Source: [Flexibacter] sp. ATCC 35208 (lineage in GTDB: Bacteria > Bacteroidota > Bacteroidia > Chitinophagales > Chitinophagaceae). From it: DNA of 54,226 bases. The stretch is taken from assembly GCF_001975825.1 (NCBI RefSeq), contig NZ_MTKN01000008.1, positions 68,063-122,288 of the forward strand, read 5' to 3'. Shown here piece after piece: positions 1-8,147 of the stretch. Numbering within the stretch: position 1 is the first letter of the stretch; each line of letters starts with the position of its first letter. The translations under genes and the position numbers were made by a program. The notes beneath the pieces were generated by a model that was not told the DNA's origin, did no database searches, and was given only the letters and a program-made list of their open reading frames with translations.

Positions 1-13
1 CTTCAAAAACTAT

Positions 14-54
14 AAAAATTCAGACGATTGCCGAAGGCAATCGTCTGAATTTTT
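14..54. terminator. Perfect 19-bp hairpin, bidirectional terminator
   Basis: Two perfect 19-bp arms (14-32 and 36-54) enclose a 3-nt GAA loop. The stem begins with an A tract and ends with a T tract, so it can terminate from either side. It lies 9 bases past the stop codon of the minus-strand glycosyltransferase, which it most likely terminates. Confidence 0.8.
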
Positions 55-63
55 GATCTTCAT

Positions 64-1158
64 TTATAAAGAGGCAGCAAAATTTCTGACTACTTGTTTA
101 TACTGTTCCATATCTTCCTCATGTTCAAAAGATTTGAACGGGAATGTTTTGATATCCTCCAATGCTTTCTCCAATCTGAATTCAGATTGATTCACATTAT
201 AGAAGAATCCTTTTTTCATCAGGAACTTACCCAGATATTCCTGCTCAGACTGCCCCGGAGTGGGTACTAATATCGCTTTCTTATTCAGCTTTACAAGGTC
301 CATGAGGGTGGTATAACCAGAACGGCTTAACACCATATCAGCCCCGAGCATTGCTTCATTCAATTCTTTTGCATTCAGGTGGTTTACCTGTTGAATACGT
401 GGTGTGACCTGTTTCGTTTCAGGCGTACCTGGTTTACCACTTACGATCAGCGCACTGATAGGTAATGCTGCTACTTGTTCCAGTACCATTTTTTCCAGGT
501 TGGAACGTTGAGGTTCAGGACCTGAAATCAGGACCAGTAGATCGTATTTTTTAGGCACATCTGGTCTGTTCTCAAAACGGCTGAGGCAACCTAAATAGGT
601 AGTATTAGGAGGCAACACTTTTGGATGACCCAATATACCTGAAAGGTTGTTGGAGCCGGCATAGTCCGGTATCCAGCAGGCACCATACCTGCGGATGTAG
701 CTGTAATTGATCTTTTGCAGAATGGTCTCAATGATCCCGCCAAACGGGGTCTTGATCAACAACTGGTGAGAGATAATAACAGTAGGGATGTCCCGGTGAT
801 AGAGGCCGAAGCGGTTGTCGGAGATGACAGCATCGATGTTGTGTTCCTTCACAACCTGTTGCAGCCATCGTTGCTCATACTTGATAGACTTGATGATCTG
901 AGGGATCTGCTGAATAATTTTCGGCCCAAAGAACCAGCCCTTTTGAGCATACTGGATGCGGTATCCGGGAAGCGGCAGGATAGTCAGCTGTGGGAATTCC
1001 TGGCCTAACAAGGCAGCATGTTTCCCCTCGGCAGCAATAACTACATTACAGCCTGCGTTTAATAATTCGTGAATGATAGGGATATCCCGGGTTGCATGAC
1101 CTAATCCCCAGTCCAGAGGGACTACCAGAACTGTTTTACGCGCAGATTTTGTAGGCAA
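64..1158 (-). CDS. MurG-like glycosyltransferase (GT28/GT1 type)
   Basis: 364 residues with a two-lobed GT-B layout. The N-terminal Rossmann lobe opens with a hydrophobic strand and the glycine loop GLGHATRDIPII (about residues 18-30). The C-terminal lobe has the SGPEPQRS turn (about 210) and the SRSGYTTLMD helix followed by PTPGQSEQEYLG (about 280-310), the nucleotide-sugar binding region of MurG-like enzymes. It probably transfers a sugar from an NDP-sugar to a lipid or polyketide acceptor; the acceptor cannot be read from sequence. No ATG is available: an in-frame stop lies shortly upstream, so TTG at 1158 is taken as start, with some doubt. No signal peptide, so cytoplasmic or membrane-face. 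It stands alone with its own terminator. Confidence 0.8.
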   Translation of the reverse strand: MPTKSARKTVLVVPLDWGLGHATRDIPIIHELLNAGCNVVIAAEGKHAALLGQEFPQLTILPLPGYRIQYAQKGWFFGPKIIQQIPQIIKSIKYEQRWLQQVVKEHNIDAVISDNRFGLYHRDIPTVIISHQLLIKTPFGGIIETILQKINYSYIRRYGACWIPDYAGSNNLSGILGHPKVLPPNTTYLGCLSRFENRPDVPKKYDLLVLISGPEPQRSNLEKMVLEQVAALPISALIVSGKPGTPETKQVTPRIQQVNHLNAKELNEAMLGADMVLSRSGYTTLMDLVKLNKKAILVPTPGQSEQEYLGKFLMKKGFFYNVNQSEFRLEKALEDIKTFPFKSFEHEEDMEQYKQVVRNFAASL

Positions 1159-1270
1159 ATATTTGAAATTTTTACGAAATTAGCTTAATTTAGAAATGCG
1201 CACTGTTAAGAAAAGGTAAACTCTCGTACAGACTGGCATCTATAACATTTTTGAGGAAACAACATAGAGT

Positions 1271-1399
1271 ATGAAATCAAATAAATGGCTGACTATCTTT
1301 CTTCTTTGCGCTACAATCAGTATAATCGGACAGAGCTGTAAAGTTTTAAAGAAAAACGATTGCGGATGTCCTACTATGAATAAAAAACGCATGCACTGA
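1271..1399 (+). CDS. Small Cys-rich lipoprotein (42 aa)
   Basis: ATG at 1271 to TGA at 1397-1399 encodes 42 residues. A lysine-bearing start (MKSNKW) leads into a hydrophobic stretch and a type II-like cleavage site IIGQSC, so the mature peptide would begin at Cys23 and carry only about 20 residues: CKVLKKNDCGCPTMNKKRMH. The mature part is basic and has a CGCP motif. The layout is typical of a tiny outer-membrane or periplasmic lipoprotein. No function is known to me. The lipobox is looser than the classical L-(A/S)-(G/A)-C, which is common in Bacteroidota. An overlapping antisense reading frame has no protein-like features. Confidence 0.6.
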   Translation: MKSNKWLTIFLLCATISIIGQSCKVLKKNDCGCPTMNKKRMH

Positions 1400-1534
1400 T
1401 CTTTATTGAGAATAGCCGGATCGTTCCCGCGCATATTAAAGACCTTGTACATCCAGTTGTTGAGCACACCAAATCACTTACGCCTACTGAAAACGCCTTT
1501 AAACAACATTTAGGGGAACAATCAATTTATTCTA

Positions 1535-1783
1535 ATGAAACAGGTTGAAAGGGATTTATTGTTTGTCCTGCATGAAGACAGGTACAGCGAGAAACAAATT
1601 CAAAATGCAGTAAGACAGATTAACGAAATGCTATCCATGGTAGAAACAATGGACTATCTATGTAACGTAATGGAAGTGGCTGATTGTAACAGGAACAAAA
1701 TCACCAGCAAGCGTCCAGTACTGCAAAAAGCATTATCAAGACAAGAAGTCAAACCTTTTGAATTCATCATACATAAGAACTAA
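1535..1783 (+). CDS. Hypothetical small protein (82 aa)
   Basis: 82 residues, soluble, no signal peptide or membrane segment. The first 50 residues are amphipathic and probably helical (MKQVERDLLFVLHEDRYSEK onward); the C-terminal third is basic. Codon use is like that of its neighbours, with an ATG following an AT-rich leader. I do not recognise the family. It sits alone between the small lipoprotein and the arginase-like gene, which has its own promoter. Confidence 0.5.
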   Translation: MKQVERDLLFVLHEDRYSEKQIQNAVRQINEMLSMVETMDYLCNVMEVADCNRNKITSKRPVLQKALSRQEVKPFEFIIHKN

Positions 1784-1897
1784 ATACCAGACAGTTCAAT
1801 TGTAGTGGCAGGCAGGTCGTCACTCTACACCCTGATGTCATCAGTCAGGCATTGCTACGTGTATCACTAACATAGCCGATTACTATCTTTATTCACG

Positions 1898-1931
1898 TTT
1901 GTCGTTAATTCACAATTGATTCGTAGGTTTG
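1898..1931 (+). promoter_or_regulatory. Bacteroidota promoter, TTTG-N22-TAGGTTTG
   Basis: A -33-type TTTG (1898-1901) and a -7 box TAGGTTTG (1924-1931) match the Bacteroidota consensus TTTG-N17-23-TAnnTTTG. The -7 box ends 21 bases before the ATG of the arginase-like gene at 1953. Confidence 0.6.
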
Positions 1932-1952
1932 CGAGCAAACAAATTTCTATTG

Positions 1953-3092
1953 ATGGCAGACTTCGCGCAACTTCACGATTACCTGATTCCCATCTCAAAA
2001 GCAGACCTGAACAATGAACTGGAATATGATGAGTACCAGATCGGTGCCATCTGTGATTGCTATGAAGATGGAAACATTCCTGATCTGGATGCGGCTGACA
2101 TTATATTAGTAGGTGCTGCTGATGAGCGCGGATATGGACCCGGCAAAAAAGGGCCGGATGCTGCAGATGCCATCCGCCGTGAATTCTTCAACCTCTTCTA
2201 CTGGCACAAAGAAGTGAAGATCGCCGATATCGGTAACCTGCGCCCTGGTATTGAACTCACTGATACCTATGCCGGTCTGAAAACAGTAGTGGCCGAACTG
2301 GTTAACTCCCAAAAAACAGTCATTATCCTGGGCGGTTCTCACGACCTGACCTATGCTCAATACAAGGCTTACGCAACGCAGAAATATGTGATAGAAGCCA
2401 CCGTGGCCGATGCGTTGATAGACCTCAAAGAAGATTCAACAATCCCGGCAGACAGCTTCCTCATGGAAATGTTCACCGAACAACCCAACTACATCCGTCA
2501 TTACAATCACCTCGGTTTTCAGAGTTTCTATGTACATCCCCGGATGCTGGAAACACTGGATAAACTCCGGTTCGATTGCTACCGCCTGGGCAAGGTGAGA
2601 GAAAACATGGACGAGATGGAACCGGTGCTGCGGAACACAGATATGCTGAGCCTGGATATCAATGTCATTAAAAACTCCGATGCTCCTGCTAATACCCTCT
2701 CCCCTAATGGGTTGGCTGGCGATGAGGCCTGTGTGCTCTCCCGCTATGCAGGTATGAGCGCCCGACTGAGTTCCTTCGGCATTTATGGTTATCGTCCTGA
2801 AAAGGATAGAAACCAGCTGACGGCTAAACAGATTGGTCAGATGATGTGGTACTTTATGGATGGCGTAGCTATCCGGCATAAAGAAGCCGTGCTGCAGGAC
2901 CGCGAAGCATTCTGGGAGTTTAATATTGTATGCGGGGACATTGAAACCGTATTCCTGAAAAGTAAAAAGACCGGGCGCTGGTGGATGCAGATGCCTGGGA
3001 AAGAATTCTTACCCTGTGCCTATAACGATTACCTGCTGGCGAGCAATAATGAGATCCCGGAGAGATGGTTGCGCCACCAGGAGCGGATGTAA
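1953..3092 (+). CDS. Arginase/formimidoylglutamase family protein
   Basis: 379 residues from ATG 1953; a TTG 24 bases upstream lies inside the -7 box and is rejected as start. The ureohydrolase fold is recognisable: GGSHDLTYAQY (about residue 130), DALID (about 155), and SLDINVIKNSDAPA (about 235), then the block SPNGLAGDEACVLSRYAGMS. In true arginases the metal ligands are GGDH, DAHxD and SxDxD. Here the middle His of DAHxD is Leu and the last Asp of SxDxD is Asn, so the dimanganese site is incomplete. Bacteroidota carry a family annotated as formimidoylglutamase with this variant pattern. Substrate is uncertain; hydrolysis of a guanidino or formimino group would be the family reaction. No histidine-degradation genes are nearby to support that role. 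Confidence 0.75.
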   Translation: MADFAQLHDYLIPISKADLNNELEYDEYQIGAICDCYEDGNIPDLDAADIILVGAADERGYGPGKKGPDAADAIRREFFNLFYWHKEVKIADIGNLRPGIELTDTYAGLKTVVAELVNSQKTVIILGGSHDLTYAQYKAYATQKYVIEATVADALIDLKEDSTIPADSFLMEMFTEQPNYIRHYNHLGFQSFYVHPRMLETLDKLRFDCYRLGKVRENMDEMEPVLRNTDMLSLDINVIKNSDAPANTLSPNGLAGDEACVLSRYAGMSARLSSFGIYGYRPEKDRNQLTAKQIGQMMWYFMDGVAIRHKEAVLQDREAFWEFNIVCGDIETVFLKSKKTGRWWMQMPGKEFLPCAYNDYLLASNNEIPERWLRHQERM

Positions 3093-3139
3093 ACACCACG
3101 AACGGCAATGAAAATAATAGTAATTAAATCGTACCTATC

Positions 3140-4030
3140 ATGCCGAACACTAAGGAAACCCGCGCCCGAATTAACCTGATCCAGAACCTGCAGGACATCG
3201 CCCTGATTACCATCGGTGTGCTGCTGGCCGCCGTTGGCCTAAAGGGGTTTCTATTGCCCAATGAATTTCTGGATGGAGGCGTAACGGGTATTTCACTGCT
3301 TATCAACCGACTAACCGGATGGAATATTTCCGTACTCCTGGTCATAATAAATATCCCTTTTATATTACTGGCTTACAAGCAGCTTTCTGTTGAATTTACC
3401 ATCAAGGCCATGTGTGCCATTGTGGGATTGGCCTGTGCCCTCGTATTTATCAAAGTACCAACTATCACCAGCGACCACCTGCTGATCGCTATTTTCGGCG
3501 GTTTCTTCTTAGGCGCCGGAATCGGCTTGTCAGTAAGAGGCGGTGCCGTATTGGATGGTACGGAAGTACTGGCCCTTTACATCAACCGCAAGACAGTGCT
3601 GTCCATGGGAGAAGTGATTATGTACTTCAACCTGGTCATCTTCAGTGTAGCGGCGATCCTCATTAATATTGAAACAGCACTGTATGCGATACTGACTTAC
3701 CTGGCTGCATCCAAAACGGTAGACTATGTAATCTCCGGTTTTGAAGAATACATCGCCCTCACAATTATCTCCAATGAAAGTGAACTGGTGCGCAAAACAT
3801 TGACGCTGACCCTGAGGAAAGGTGTGACCGTATTCAAGGGACAAAGTGGTTATGGTAAGCGTGGTTCAGTGGATAAGGATATTGATATTATCTACACCGT
3901 GGTTACCCGCCTGGAAGTGCACAAAATCATTGACGAAATAGAGAAAATAGATGAAAAAGCATTTATAGTGCAACACAATATCAATGATACAAAGGGTGGC
4001 ATGATCAAGCGCCGGGCCACCCATCATTAA
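3140..4030 (+). CDS. YitT family membrane protein
   Basis: 296 residues. The first 200 hold about five or six hydrophobic segments (for example DIALITIGVLLAAVGLKGF, ISVLLVIINIPFILLAY, LLIAIFGGFFLGAGIGLSV, with the conserved GGAVLDGTEVLALY motif of YitT/DUF161). The C-terminal 90 residues are a cytoplasmic DUF2179 domain containing TLRKGVTVFKGQSGYGK. The family is of unknown substrate; Bacillus homologues are predicted transporters. It is probably co-transcribed with the arginase-like gene 47 bases upstream. Its stop directly abuts the stop of the convergent minus-strand gene. Confidence 0.85.
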   Translation: MPNTKETRARINLIQNLQDIALITIGVLLAAVGLKGFLLPNEFLDGGVTGISLLINRLTGWNISVLLVIINIPFILLAYKQLSVEFTIKAMCAIVGLACALVFIKVPTITSDHLLIAIFGGFFLGAGIGLSVRGGAVLDGTEVLALYINRKTVLSMGEVIMYFNLVIFSVAAILINIETALYAILTYLAASKTVDYVISGFEEYIALTIISNESELVRKTLTLTLRKGVTVFKGQSGYGKRGSVDKDIDIIYTVVTRLEVHKIIDEIEKIDEKAFIVQHNINDTKGGMIKRRATHH

Positions 4031-4441
4031 TTAAGAATGGATGCTCTTGAGTAGCTCTATCACTCTGTGTTTCAGGTATGCAGCTTTGTTGTCTGTGAGG
4101 ATCATATCGTCGTCCAGACCTGCGAGGGTCTGCGGTCTTTTCTTTTCAGCACGGACTTCGATGTCTTTGAAATAGGCTTCTTTCTTTTCTGTCCATTGAG
4201 CCTGAGCGATTTCTAAAGTTTCGCGGCGGGGATTGTCCAGATTATTGTAGACCTGATTGTAAACGGCGGCGAGGAGGCTATCCATTTCCTGATAGTAGGC
4301 CAGTGCACAGTTATAAGAGTTTCCTCCCTGACTTAAACATTCCTGATAGCGTAATTCAATAGAGTCTACAGCTGTTTTTCTGGTTTGTCCAAATACGGTC
4401 AGAGTTATGCACAATGGCAGGCATAGTAAAAGTAATTTCAT
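4031..4441 (-). CDS. Secreted LprI/DUF1311-like protein
   Basis: 136 residues with a Sec signal peptide (MKLLLLCLPLCITLTVFGQ) and a mature domain with the LprI/DUF1311 pattern: two Cys (YQECLSQGGNSYNCALAYYQEMD), then AQAQWTEKKEAYF. Family members are periplasmic; one mycobacterial relative inhibits lysozyme. The two cysteines probably form a disulfide. It has its own -7 box at 4460-4467. The stop codon abuts that of the convergent yitT-like gene with no spacer. Confidence 0.75.
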   Translation of the reverse strand: MKLLLLCLPLCITLTVFGQTRKTAVDSIELRYQECLSQGGNSYNCALAYYQEMDSLLAAVYNQVYNNLDNPRRETLEIAQAQWTEKKEAYFKDIEVRAEKKRPQTLAGLDDDMILTDNKAAYLKHRVIELLKSIHS

Positions 4442-4459
4442 AAGATATGATTAGGTATA

Positions 4460-4467
4460 CAAATATA
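4460..4467 (-). promoter_or_regulatory. -7 box TATATTTG for the LprI-like gene
   Basis: On the minus strand this reads TATATTTG, an exact match to TAnnTTTG, 18 bases before the ATG at 4441. No clear -33 TTG is seen at the usual spacing. Confidence 0.5.
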
Positions 4468-4503
4468 GTAAAAAATGATAATACTATTTTTCGGGATCTA
4501 AAA

Positions 4504-4544
4504 AGCAAAAAGAGGTTGGGCCTTTGGCCCAACCTCTTTTTGCT
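4504..4544. terminator. Perfect 19-bp hairpin terminator, distal of a tandem pair
   Basis: Arms 4504-4522 and 4526-4544 are perfectly complementary with a TTT loop. An A-rich 5' side and T-rich 3' side make it bidirectional. It follows the stop of the M16 operon on the minus strand. Confidence 0.8.
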
Positions 4545-4546
4545 GG

Positions 4547-4587
4547 AAAATAAAATGGGTGGTCTTTCAGACCACCCATTTTATTTT
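4547..4587. terminator. Perfect 19-bp hairpin terminator, proximal of a tandem pair
   Basis: Arms 4547-4565 and 4569-4587 are perfectly complementary with a TTC loop. It begins in the stop codon of the minus-strand M16 gene and is separated from the second hairpin by two bases. Same geometry (19 bp, 3-nt loop) as the hairpins at 4504-4544 and 14-54. Confidence 0.8.
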
Positions 4588-5870
4588 TAAATAACTACCA
4601 ACTCATACCAATCTTCCGGCTTGAAATACTGCTTAGCTAACACATGCAGTTCTTCCGCTGAAATCGTCTTGATCGTCTTGATATTATTATAGAAGTAATT
4701 CTCATCCAGGTCATTGAGGATCAGGTTCTTCCAGCGCTGTATAATCTGGAAAGCTCCATCCAGGTCACCCAAAATAGACCCGATCATGAAGTTCCGTACC
4801 AGCGCCATTTCCTCCTCATCCACCACTTCATCCTGCATGATGCGCATCTCCTTATAGATCTCTTCAATCGTTGCTTCGCACACATCTCTGCCAGCTTCCG
4901 TATGGATATTGATAGCACTTGCCTGGCGGAAATTGTATACCTGCGAAGAAATACCATAGGTATAACCTTTCTCCTCACGGATATTGCTCATCAGGCGGGA
5001 ACCAAAGTAACCACCGAAAATGGTGTTCAATACCATCATCTTCGAATAATCAGGATGGTAGCGATTAGGGAAATGACGTGCTATACGCACAGCACCCTGT
5101 ACCCCATTCTCATCATTGAAAATGCGGAATTTTTTTTCTTCCGCCGGCATGATGGAAATTTCCGGTTTGATGATCGTCGCTTCTCCATTCCATTTGGTGG
5201 TACCAAAGTATTGGTTCAGCTGAGGGATCAATTGATCCGGTAGTTTGCCAGCCACGAATATGCGGCAGTTATTGTAAGTGTAATGTTGCTGATAGAAAGC
5301 TCTCAACGTTTCTGTCTGCAGTGCATCGTATGCCTCCATGCTGCTCACGCGGCCATAAGGATGGAATTCTCCAAACAGGTATTTGTCAATATGCCTGTTC
5401 GCTACGAAATCACATTTCTGCAGATTCACCGCCAGCCTTTGCTTCATGTTCTGCTGGAAAGTGGCCAGTTCTTCTTCAGAAAAAGCCGGATCCAGTATCA
5501 CTTCCTGCAGCGTAGGCAGCAGGGAAGAAAAGCTTTTGGTCAGACAGTGAAGGGTGTAAGTACCAAATTCATGGTGGCAGCTCCTGTTCAGGTAAGCCCC
5601 AAAGTAATCGATACTTTCATTTATTTGCAGTGCAGAATGCTTACCGGCTCCATTCTTCATAAGGAAGTTGGAAGCAGACGCAATGAGGTTTTCTGATTCG
5701 TACCAGCTACCTGCGGGAAATACCATTTCCAGCTGCAAGGTTTCCTGTTCATCCGATTCAATAACGTATACTGGGATGCCATTATCCAGTGTGAATTTCT
5801 CATACGGTTTCAGTGCGACTTCAAAATCAACGGCATCTTTTATCTCAGGGGCGAGTTTACGATTTATCAT
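4587..5870 (-). CDS. M16 peptidase, non-catalytic subunit with R/Y pair
   Basis: 427 residues, two M16 halves. The region where the zinc motif HxxEH should stand reads FLMKNGAGKHS (about residue 68), so it cannot bind zinc. The second half carries the substrate-binding block GGYFGSRLMSNIREEKGYTYGI (split here by position: about 285-305) with the Arg and Tyr of the M16 R/Y pair. Together with the upstream gene, which has HxxEH but lacks this block, this fits the bacterial M16B heterodimer in which each subunit supplies half of the active site. No signal peptide, so probably cytoplasmic. Starts 15 bases after the catalytic subunit; terminated by two tandem hairpins. Confidence 0.85.
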   Translation of the reverse strand: MINRKLAPEIKDAVDFEVALKPYEKFTLDNGIPVYVIESDEQETLQLEMVFPAGSWYESENLIASASNFLMKNGAGKHSALQINESIDYFGAYLNRSCHHEFGTYTLHCLTKSFSSLLPTLQEVILDPAFSEEELATFQQNMKQRLAVNLQKCDFVANRHIDKYLFGEFHPYGRVSSMEAYDALQTETLRAFYQQHYTYNNCRIFVAGKLPDQLIPQLNQYFGTTKWNGEATIIKPEISIMPAEEKKFRIFNDENGVQGAVRIARHFPNRYHPDYSKMMVLNTIFGGYFGSRLMSNIREEKGYTYGISSQVYNFRQASAINIHTEAGRDVCEATIEEIYKEMRIMQDEVVDEEEMALVRNFMIGSILGDLDGAFQIIQRWKNLILNDLDENYFYNNIKTIKTISAEELHVLAKQYFKPEDWYELVVI

Positions 5871-5885
5871 TAATCTTAGTGAATA

Positions 5886-7121
5886 TTAGCCTGCGTAATA
5901 GTAAATAGTATTTGAGTTCTTCTCGTCAAAGAGTATAGCTGCCTGTTTGTGCATTTGCTCGGCAGTTACCGCTTCGTAGTTGCTGAATTCCGCATTCATG
6001 AGCGAGGCATCGCCCATCAGCTCATAGAATGCGAGGTTATTCGCTCTGTTCAAAAGTCCCATGTCTTCAAAAGCGAGCATGCTTTCCACGCGGTTTTTCA
6101 CTTTTTGCAGCTCTCTTTCAGGGATGATTTCCTGTCGTACTTTATCCAGCTCTTCCTGTATCGCTTTTTCAGCATCTTTCATCTTCACGCCTTTTACCAG
6201 TTTGCCCTCGATGGTGAACAAACCTGCATCCAGCGTGCCGAAATGATAACAATCAATATTACTGAAGAGTTTTTTCTCTTTTACCAGTACCTGGTGCAGA
6301 CGGGAAGAAGCGCCGCCACCCAGAATATCAGAGATCAGATCGATTGAGTAATAGTCCTTGTCCAAACGACCCGGCATATGATAACATTTGTACAGGGCAT
6401 CCAGTGGTACATTGGCTTTTACTTCCAGTTTGTGCGCACCCTGTTGTGCCGGTTCCTGCGGAATATTACGTTGAATAGGCTCTCCTGCAGGAATATCGCC
6501 GAACCATTTTTCTGCCAGCGCTTTTACCTGGGAGGTGGTCACTTTTCCTGCTACTACCAGAATGGCATTGACCGGACGGTAATATTTGAAGAAGAAACTT
6601 TTTACATCGTCCAGTTTTGCATTTTCAATGTGTGCCAGTTCCTTTCCGATGGTCATCCATTTGTAGGGATGCACAGCGTAAGCCAGGTCACGCATCTTGT
6701 GCCAGATGTCGCCGTAAGGTTTGTTGATGTAATGTTCCTTGAACTCTTCGCATACAACCTTGCGCTGTACATCCAGACTCTTTTCGCTGAATGCCAGGGA
6801 GAGCATACGGTCGCTTTCCAGCCAGAAAGCTGTTTCTATATTTTCTGCGGGAAGTTGAATGTAGTAGTTGGTCAGGTCACTGGTCGTGTAAGCGTTGTTT
6901 TCACCACCGGCCATCTGAAGCGGTTCATCATATTCCGGGATGTTGACAGAGCCGCCAAACATCAGGTGTTCGAATAAGTGCGCAAATCCTGTCTTGTCAG
7001 CATCTTCATCGCGGGAGCCCACATCGTACATAACATTTAACACTGCCATTGGCGTGGTATGGTCTTCATGCACAATCACGCGCAGGCCATTGGCTAAAGT
7101 GAATTTATTATAATGGATCAT
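5886..7121 (-). CDS. M16 zinc peptidase, catalytic subunit
   Basis: 411 residues. The inverted zinc motif HLFEH is at about residue 48-52 (FAHLFEHLMFGGS), with the downstream glutamate in VVCEEFKEHY (about 125-130) as third ligand. The second half has GGGASSRLHQVLVKEKKLFS where the R/Y pair is expected, so the Tyr-bearing motif is absent. The pair with the downstream gene therefore looks like an obligate heterodimeric processing or oligopeptide-degrading peptidase related to mitochondrial processing peptidase. No signal peptide is visible. Confidence 0.88.
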   Translation of the reverse strand: MIHYNKFTLANGLRVIVHEDHTTPMAVLNVMYDVGSRDEDADKTGFAHLFEHLMFGGSVNIPEYDEPLQMAGGENNAYTTSDLTNYYIQLPAENIETAFWLESDRMLSLAFSEKSLDVQRKVVCEEFKEHYINKPYGDIWHKMRDLAYAVHPYKWMTIGKELAHIENAKLDDVKSFFFKYYRPVNAILVVAGKVTTSQVKALAEKWFGDIPAGEPIQRNIPQEPAQQGAHKLEVKANVPLDALYKCYHMPGRLDKDYYSIDLISDILGGGASSRLHQVLVKEKKLFSNIDCYHFGTLDAGLFTIEGKLVKGVKMKDAEKAIQEELDKVRQEIIPERELQKVKNRVESMLAFEDMGLLNRANNLAFYELMGDASLMNAEFSNYEAVTAEQMHKQAAILFDEKNSNTIYYYAG

Positions 7122-7206
7122 ATTCCTATTTATGAGAACTGCAAGTTAAGGTATTAAAAATAAAGAGGAATGTCCATATTGATTTTGCCAAAGGCAGGCT
7201 AAATAC

Positions 7207-8124
7207 TTATTTATCGAGGTAGATTTCCCGTTGTTTATAGTTGATGGTAATGGTGCGGAATTGTGACCAGATATAAGAGCCAATGGAACCGGCCACTTCT
7301 GTTAATCCGCCTACGTCATTCACCTCCTTACAGTAACTGCCGGAGACCTTTTCCATGCGTACAGCGCCAAAGGCCAGGTAAGGAATGATGGTATTGAGGT
7401 AAGTGAGTTGCTGGTACAGGTCTCCTACCTTGTCTGTACCGACGATGGGCAGAACCTCTCTTAGGTGGTATTTTTCAACGAAAGGCCAGTTAAACAGAAT
7501 ACCGTAATCACCACCGGTAATGAAGTGGTAACGGCTACCCAGGGATCGGCCATCAGGCAGTTCTATCACAGCTTCTATGACAGGAGTATCAAAATTCAGC
7601 GTCATGGGCAGGCGCTTGCCAGGTACGCTCATTGGTGTTTTGCCCTGACGATATAGTAAGATCCGGGAATTGGTATAGTCAATCTGGACGATGAACATTT
7701 TGATCAGGTCCACGCCAATAATGCCGTCGATATGAATAGGCGATTTTTTGAATTCCTGCAGCGGTTCTAAATACACTTTTACCAGCGGTAATCGGGCCTT
7801 CCCAAAATAGAGCAGATTGATCGTGGAGGTGGGTACCCTGACTACAATATCGTCGGTGCCACTCAGTCCCCCATCTTCTTTGGTTTCGAGTTTCAGCTTT
7901 TTAGCCGTTTCGTTACTCAGCGTGCTGGCTTCGGCGCCTGTATCGAATATAAAATGTAGGCTATCCTCCGAACTACTCTGAGAGGCACTGATAATCAAAG
8001 AGTGATCATAGACCCGGAATGGCAGAATGGCTACCGGTTCTGCGGAGACAGGTGGTGCCTGGGCGGCCGACAATAGCGGCAAAGTAATAAGTATGTAGAA
8101 CAGTAGCTTTTTCACGTTACACAT
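7207..8124 (-). CDS. Secreted retropepsin-like aspartyl protease, second motif lost
   Basis: 305 residues from ATG 8124 (a TTG one codon earlier is less likely). Signal peptide MCNVKKLLFYILITLPLLSA then two retropepsin-like repeats. The first has the catalytic motif FDTGAEASTLS (about residue 65). The second, at the matching place, reads FITGGDYGILFN (about 200), so the catalytic Asp is replaced by Ile. It is a paralogue of the next gene, which keeps both DTG motifs and adds a PDZ domain. It may be inactive or work as a one-Asp enzyme that dimerises. Gap to the paralogue is 23 bases, so they are probably one transcript. Confidence 0.75.
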   Translation of the reverse strand: MCNVKKLLFYILITLPLLSAAQAPPVSAEPVAILPFRVYDHSLIISASQSSSEDSLHFIFDTGAEASTLSNETAKKLKLETKEDGGLSGTDDIVVRVPTSTINLLYFGKARLPLVKVYLEPLQEFKKSPIHIDGIIGVDLIKMFIVQIDYTNSRILLYRQGKTPMSVPGKRLPMTLNFDTPVIEAVIELPDGRSLGSRYHFITGGDYGILFNWPFVEKYHLREVLPIVGTDKVGDLYQQLTYLNTIIPYLAFGAVRMEKVSGSYCKEVNDVGGLTEVAGSIGSYIWSQFRTITINYKQREIYLDK

Positions 8125-8147
8125 CAAACGAAAGATAATGCAAAGTA

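Noticed and set aside
1384..1548. Open frame between the small lipoprotein and the 82-residue gene
   Set aside because: Reads somewhat protein-like but has no start codon and overlaps both neighbours; a frameshifted extension of the lipoprotein was considered but there is nothing to support it.
1832..1844. Palindrome CTGATGTCATCAG resembling an Fnr box
   Set aside because: The spacer is 3 bases, not 4, and it is about 80 bases from the next -7 box, unlike the two cco boxes.
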